Shown here: piece by piece, positions 1-8,408 of the stretch
Numbering within the stretch: the first letter of the stretch is position 1
Layout: every line of letters starts with the position of its first letter
Assembly: GCA_021790075.1 (NCBI GenBank)
Contig: JAJYIN010000085.1
Span: 1 to 8,408 of the forward strand
Source of the DNA: Actinomycetes bacterium
GTDB lineage: Bacteria > Actinomycetota > Thermoleophilia > BMS3ABIN01
Reading direction: 5' to 3'
Length of the DNA: 8,408 bases
Translations under genes and position numbers: made by a program
Notes under the pieces: model-generated
The model's input: only the letters and a program-made list of their open reading frames with translations
Database searches by the model: none
What the model was told of the DNA's origin: nothing

Positions 1-256
1 GATAGGTGGCGCCGCCTACCCGGCGGGAGCGCACTTCCAGATGCGGCGTCACCGCATCCACGGCCTGCTTGAGCACCGCCACGGGGTCCTCGCCCTTCTT
101 CTCGCCCAGAATGTCCATGGCCTTGTAAGTGATCTTCTCGGCCGTGGACTTCTTGCCGCCCAGCATGATCTTGTTCACGAACTGGGCCACCAGCTGGCTG
201 TTATACAGCGGATCGGGGGTTGTTTCCCGTTTCTGTGCGGCTGCTCTTCTCGGCAT
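1..256 (-). CDS. rpsG: 30S ribosomal protein S7, 5' part (truncated by window edge)
   Basis: S7 is a primary 16S rRNA-binding protein that nucleates assembly of the 30S head and lies near the E site. I translated the minus strand from the ATG at 256-254. The product starts MPRRAAAQKRETTPDP and continues with family signatures such as LVNKIM-like FVNKIMLGGKKSTAEKI at about residues 27-42 and EVRSRRVGGATY at residues 74-85, where the window ends. S7 proteins are usually about 156 residues, so roughly 85 are visible. The start codon overlaps the rpsL stop by one base (TAATG), so translational coupling is likely. A GGAG lies about 13 nt upstream inside rpsL, which is rather far for an independent ribosome site. 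In E. coli S7 represses its own operon by binding an rpsL-rpsG spacer of about 100 nt. No such spacer exists here. Identity is certain; the regulation is inference. Confidence 0.97.
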   Translation of the reverse strand, partial: MPRRAAAQKRETTPDPLYNSQLVAQFVNKIMLGGKKSTAEKITYKAMDILGEKKGEDPVAVLKQAVDAVTPHLEVRSRRVGGATY

Positions 257-624
257 TAGGGCTTCTTCACTCCGTATTTCGATCTTCCCTGGTTGCGGTC
301 GGAGACGCCGGCGGTATCCAGAGCCGCCCGCACCACCTTGTACCGCACGCCTGGCAGGTCCTTGACGCGGCCGCCCTTGACCAGGACCACGGAGTGCTCC
401 TGCAGGTTATGGCCGATGCCGGGGATGTACGCCGTCACCTCGATGCCGGTCGTCAGCCGCACGCGGGCTACCTTCCTCAGAGCCGAATTCGGCTTCTTCG
501 GAGTGGTCGTATAGACGCGCGTGCAGACGCCGCGCCGCTGGGGCGCACCCTTGAGCGCCGGCGTGGAGCTCTTCTCCACCGCGGTCTGGCGCCCTTTTCT
601 GACCAGCTGGTTTACTGTCGGCAT
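256..624 (-). CDS. rpsL: 30S ribosomal protein S12 (complete)
   Basis: S12 sits at the 30S decoding centre, where it helps set translational accuracy and is the classic site of streptomycin resistance. The 122-residue product has normal length. It opens MPTVNQLVRKGR and contains the near-invariant TTTPKKPNSALRKVARVRL (residues 39-57), GHNLQEHS (71-78) and GGRVKDLPGVRY (84-95). The streptomycin-linked lysines K43 and K88 are both wild type, and D89, which is beta-methylthiolated in many bacteria, is present. The C-terminus is RSKYGVKKP. The ATG at 624-622 is preceded by AAAGGA (634-629) with a 4-nt spacer. It is the first gene behind the promoter at 818-846 and is followed by rpsG with a one-base overlap. 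Its ribosome-binding site can be hidden by upstream leader RNA, suggesting translational control. Confidence 0.98.
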   Translation of the reverse strand: MPTVNQLVRKGRQTAVEKSSTPALKGAPQRRGVCTRVYTTTPKKPNSALRKVARVRLTTGIEVTAYIPGIGHNLQEHSVVLVKGGRVKDLPGVRYKVVRAALDTAGVSDRNQGRSKYGVKKP

Positions 625-628
625 ATCA

Positions 629-634
629 TCCTTT
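629..634 (-). promoter_or_regulatory. rpsL ribosome-binding site, potentially sequestered
   Basis: AAAGGA ends 4 nt before the rpsL ATG. The stretch ACACGCAAAGGA (640-629) can pair with UCUUUCGCGUGU (707-696) upstream in the leader. That gives 11 of 12 possible pairs, counting one G-U, and would cover the whole Shine-Dalgarno. The pairing is read directly from the sequence; its occurrence in the cell is inference. Confidence 0.75.
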
Positions 635-790
635 GCGTGTCTTCGCGTGCTGCTTTTAAGAATTTCGTCCCGTCTGCCCCGATGCGGGCATTTTTACACG
701 CGAAAGAGCGGCAGACCCGTTCATCTCTGTTTCAACGGGGGAACAGAGAAGTCTGCAGCTCAGTTGAAACCTGATTCATAACAGACTGAA

Positions 791-809
791 GCGCCCGTTG
801 TTGGGGCGC
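791..809 (-). other. 5'-terminal stem-loop of the rpsL transcript
   Basis: GCGCCC and GGGCGC form a perfect 6-bp GC stem around a 7-nt loop (CAACAAC). The first purine at a normal distance from the -10 box is G809, 8 nt away, so the transcript may begin exactly with this hairpin. Terminal hairpins can protect an mRNA 5' end from decay. There is no following T tract, so it is not an intrinsic terminator. Confidence 0.5.
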
Positions 810-817
810 AAAACGGA

Positions 818-846
818 AGTATAGCAAGCAGGGAAATGGGAGTCAA
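818..846 (-). promoter_or_regulatory. Sigma-70-type promoter for rpsL-rpsG
   Basis: On the minus strand TTGACT (846-841) is separated by exactly 17 bp from TATACT (823-818). Each hexamer has 5 of 6 consensus bases (TTGACA, TATAAT) at the optimal spacing. The region is locally AT-rich within a GC-rich genome and lies in the gap upstream of rpsL, pointing at it. The likely start of transcription is near 809-814. This is the strongest promoter signature in the window and implies that the str genes are transcribed independently of rpoBC. Confidence 0.85.
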
Positions 847-852
847 GGAAAT

Positions 853-872
853 TGTGCGGCCTATGTGCGGCC
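853..872 (-). repeat. Paired 9-bp direct repeat upstream of the rpsL promoter (candidate operator)
   Basis: GGCCGCACA occurs twice, at 872-864 and 861-853, separated by TA. The period is 11 bp, about one helical turn, so both copies face the same side of the DNA. The repeat ends 6 bp upstream of the -35 hexamer. That is the layout expected for an activator that binds as a head-to-tail dimer, as OmpR/PhoB-type regulators do, but no specific regulator can be named. Chance duplication in GC-rich DNA remains possible. Confidence 0.45.
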
Positions 873-885
873 GGCTGAAACGTCT

Positions 886-1686
886 TTACATGCCGGGCAT
901 CCCGGACATGCCGCCGCCCGTGGAATTGCCGCCTGTTCCCGCTCCGGACGGTGGCGTGGCCGGCGCCGGAGTTGTGGCGCTGGGTGCCGGAGCAGCGCCG
1001 GATGCCGCCGCACCGGATGCGGCGGCACCGGTAGTGGGCACCCGCGGGTCAAGCCAGTAGCTGCTGGCCATACGCGCGGCATTGCTGGCATTGTACATGG
1101 ACCAGTCAATCTTGTCCGCCGTCTGCCTGTTGATCACGGTGCTGGCGACCATCACCTCATTCATTCCTTGGGTGCTGTTCATGTCGACCATGGTGCTGAG
1201 ATCGCTGTAAAGATTTATCTGGACCCGGGAAACGTCAGGATATTCGAACAGGATGCTCATGATGCTGCGGGTAAACGTTGCGGCCACACCCGGAAGCTGA
1301 TCGGCGGTACATATCATCTGCATGCCGATCATGGGACAGTCTGTCCGGTTCAGGTCGAGCTGGACGAATGTGCCGTCAGCTTCGGGAGTCAGGGTGATGT
1401 TCCGGACCAGAGGCCCGCCCATCTCGCCCTTGTCGCCAAACGCGTGCGTGATAATCTGCTTGACGGCGTCCTGCGTTACGGGACCCTGCCGTACCAGCCG
1501 GCCGTTTGGTGTAGCCAGCATCGGATCGCCGGTGCTCGTCGTTTGCGGAACGTAGCTCTCGCTCGAGCCACAGCCTGCCGCAAGCAGGGCGACCCCTGCC
1601 GCAAGCAACGGGATCGCAACCAGCAGCCGGATTTTACGTCTGCGGGCCCGGAACCTGAATGGGCTGAGTGGGCGCAGTGAAGTCAG
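886..1686 (-). CDS. Secreted lipoprotein of unrecognised family, probable CTG start
   Basis: The predicted product is a membrane-anchored extracytoplasmic lipoprotein of 266 residues. With the proposed start it has a basic n-region (FRFRARRRKIR, residues 10-20), a hydrophobic stretch (21-36) and lipobox LAAGC with the acceptor at C39. The first ordinary start in frame is TTG at 1608, but that would begin inside the hydrophobic stretch and lose the basic region. The open frame upstream has no ATG, GTG or TTG. The CTG at 1686-1684 has AGAGGAG 8 nt upstream and overlaps a small ORF's stop as CTGA, so I choose it. After a Ser/Thr linker, a globular part (about 70-215) has two cysteines (C117, C126) that could form a disulfide and a YPDVSRVQINLY strand-like motif followed later by KIDW. 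Residues 217-266 are a Gly/Ala/Ser/Pro/Thr tail ending in GGGMSGMPGM. I do not recognise the family or its function. Translation is well supported; the start is moderately supported. Confidence 0.75.
   Translation of the reverse strand: MTSLRPLSPFRFRARRRKIRLLVAIPLLAAGVALLAAGCGSSESYVPQTTSTGDPMLATPNGRLVRQGPVTQDAVKQIITHAFGDKGEMGGPLVRNITLTPEADGTFVQLDLNRTDCPMIGMQMICTADQLPGVAATFTRSIMSILFEYPDVSRVQINLYSDLSTMVDMNSTQGMNEVMVASTVINRQTADKIDWSMYNASNAARMASSYWLDPRVPTTGAAASGAAASGAAPAPSATTPAPATPPSGAGTGGNSTGGGMSGMPGM
1003..1027 (-). repeat. 10-bp perfect inverted repeat inside the lipoprotein tail
   Basis: TGCCGCCGCA and TGCGGCGGCA are perfect inverted copies around a 5-nt loop, within the codons for the repetitive GAAASGAAASGAA segment. 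The RNA hairpin would be very stable. No T tract follows, so it is not a usual terminator. It may simply result from alternate Ala and Ser codons in low-complexity sequence. Confidence 0.6.
1574..1607 (-). repeat. 13-bp direct repeat within the lipoprotein signal peptide
   Basis: CCTGCCGCAAGCA (plus strand) occurs at 1574-1586 and 1595-1607, a period of 21 bp or seven codons. In protein it gives LLAAG-VA-LLAAG-C, so the hydrophobic core ends in a duplicated LLAAG, the second copy running into the lipidated cysteine. The frame is kept. Confidence 0.7.
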
Positions 1687-1748
1687 CGGATCTTCTCCTC
1701 TACCATGGAATCTTCAATCGGCAGCCCGAATTCATCAAAGTATACCAT
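1683..1748 (-). CDS. Small ORF (21 aa) between rpoC and the lipoprotein gene
   Basis: From the ATG at 1748-1746 the frame reads MVYFDEFGLPIED and ends EEKIR before TGA (1685-1683). The peptide is acidic and aromatic near its N-terminus, with no membrane segment. A weak AGGG lies 5 nt upstream. Its stop overlaps the proposed CTG start of the lipoprotein by the usual four-base arrangement (NTGA), and the strong AGAGGAG serving that start lies within its last codons. The frame can be extended to an ATG at 1799 (38 aa), but that start has no close ribosome site. Its role could be a leader peptide whose translation couples lipoprotein synthesis to passing ribosomes. I know no homologue, and it may be a chance ORF. 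Confidence 0.4.
   Translation of the reverse strand: MVYFDEFGLPIEDSMVEEKIR
1695..1701 (-). promoter_or_regulatory. Strong ribosome-binding site supporting the CTG start of the lipoprotein
   Basis: AGAGGAG ends 8 nt before the CTG at 1686-1684. No ATG, GTG or TTG lies at a usable distance in the lipoprotein frame, and the site lies inside the small ORF, so its most economical explanation is lipoprotein initiation at CTG. Confidence 0.55.
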
Positions 1749-1806
1749 CTTCGCCCTGTTACAGCGACGGGTCGGCCAGATAGCCACTCGCGGCGGCATC
1801 GTTTTA

Positions 1807-5736
<3,930 letters not shown>

Positions 5737-5812
5737 CAGTTCCTCCTAAAAAACGGTGTGGATACCGGATATCTTTTGGCGCCCTTCTGCGCGCCGTTAA
5801 TTTCCAAATCAG
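5737..5812 (-). other. rpoB-rpoC intergenic spacer with weak hairpins
   Basis: This 76-bp spacer holds two short inverted repeats on the minus strand: GGCGC/GCGCC around 8 nt, and CGGT/ACCG around ATCCAC, the latter abutting six T residues just ahead of the rpoC ribosome site. A 4-bp stem is too weak to be called a terminator. The spacer probably only provides the rpoC initiation site. Confidence 0.4.
5741..5747 (-). promoter_or_regulatory. Consensus ribosome-binding site deciding the rpoC TTG start
   Basis: AGGAGGA lies 4 nt before TTG at 5736-5734. The match fixes TTG as the start, since the family N-terminus begins at this codon. A run of six T residues directly precedes the site on the minus strand. 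Confidence 0.9.

Positions 5813-8408
<2,596 letters not shown>

Larger units (their letters stand above)
625..809 (-). promoter_or_regulatory. Structured 5' leader of the rpsL-rpsG operon
   Basis: This is the untranslated region of about 185 nt expected between the promoter and rpsL. Listed in plus coordinates it can form these stems. A: 763-770 with 729-736, 8 bp. B: 742-749 with 724-731, 8 bp. C: 751-756 with 711-716, 6 bp, enclosing B. D: 734-739 with 716-721, 6 bp. E: 710-716 with 672-678, 7 bp. A further stem pairs 696-707 with either 629-640 (covering the rpsL ribosome site) or 640-649 (a near-copy). A conflicts with B, and C conflicts with E, because they share strands. E and the ribosome-site stem would cross, so they exclude each other unless a pseudoknot forms. 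No hairpin is followed by a T tract, which favours translational control over termination. I do not recognise the leader as a named ribosomal-protein leader class. Confidence 0.5.

Noticed and set aside
612..629. Five-codon ORF (MICRQ) overlapping the rpsL start out of frame
   Set aside because: Its ATG is too close to the AAAGGA site to initiate well and the overlap is readily explained by chance next to a real start.
865..1680. Plus-strand open frame of about 270 codons opposite the lipoprotein
   Set aside because: The minus frame gives a coherent signal peptide, lipobox and linker with ordered codon use. The plus frame is Arg/His-rich without any recognisable feature.
1739..1747. Extended -10-like TGGTATACT on the minus strand in the rpoC-lipoprotein gap
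   Set aside because: It matches an extended -10 pattern, but no -35 element lies at a suitable distance and it falls within the small ORF codons. It could be a weak internal promoter, but the sequence alone does not support calling it.
1764..1806. Open frame continuing after the rpoC stop (NDAAASGYLADPSL then TAA)
   Set aside because: Stop readthrough by 14 codons would need the UAA to be leaky. No readthrough context is evident and beta' already has a normal length; probably chance.
5751..5770. Possible intrinsic terminator before rpoC (CGGT/ACCG hairpin and T6)
   Set aside because: The stem is only 4 bp, and terminating between rpoB and rpoC would unbalance the polymerase subunits. The T tract simply precedes the ribosome site.

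Overview
The window is a high-GC bacterial segment in which every confident gene lies on the minus strand. In the direction of transcription (high to low coordinates) it holds rpoB (3' part), rpoC (complete), a previously unnoticed-looking small ORF, a secreted lipoprotein gene, then a promoter and structured leader followed by rpsL (complete) and rpsG (5' part). This is the classical rpoBC-str neighbourhood. The organism is most likely an actinomycetote, possibly a deep-branching one. RNA polymerase beta' opens in the actinobacterial style, carries a long charged N-terminal clamp coiled-coil insert, and has an uninterrupted trigger loop without the proteobacterial insertion. Beta also reads like actinobacterial homologues. 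The class assignment is inference from remembered family sequences, not from a search.

Region by region: 8408-5813 is rpoB, running off the window edge, with a long acidic C-terminal tail. 5812-5737 is a 76-bp spacer ending in a strong AGGAGGA ribosome site for the TTG-started rpoC. 5736-1807 is rpoC. 1806-1687 is a short spacer containing a 21-codon ORF whose TGA overlaps a CTG that is the best start for the next gene (CTGA junction). 1686-886 is a lipoprotein gene of unrecognised family with a lipobox and a Gly/Ala/Ser/Pro/Met-rich tail. 885-625 is a 261-bp regulatory gap with paired 9-bp direct repeats, a near-consensus sigma-70-type promoter with a 17-bp spacer, and a leader of about 185 nt full of mutually exclusive stems. 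Some of those stems reach the rpsL Shine-Dalgarno. 624-256 is rpsL, which overlaps rpsG (256 to the window edge) by one base in TAATG.

Functionally, rpoB and rpoC encode the catalytic core of transcription, and rpsL and rpsG encode two 30S proteins (S12 in the decoding centre, S7 in the head). The lipoprotein is a membrane-surface protein with no evident link to either machine. It is probably co-transcribed with rpoC, because no terminator is visible between them.

The most interesting material is non-coding. The rpsL leader looks like a translational switch in which one strand can pair either with the ribosome-binding site or with a near-copy of it just upstream. The tightly overlapping rpsL-rpsG junction leaves no room for the intercistronic S7 target used in Escherichia coli. 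Nothing in the window points to a mobile element, CRISPR array, tRNA, rRNA or defence system.
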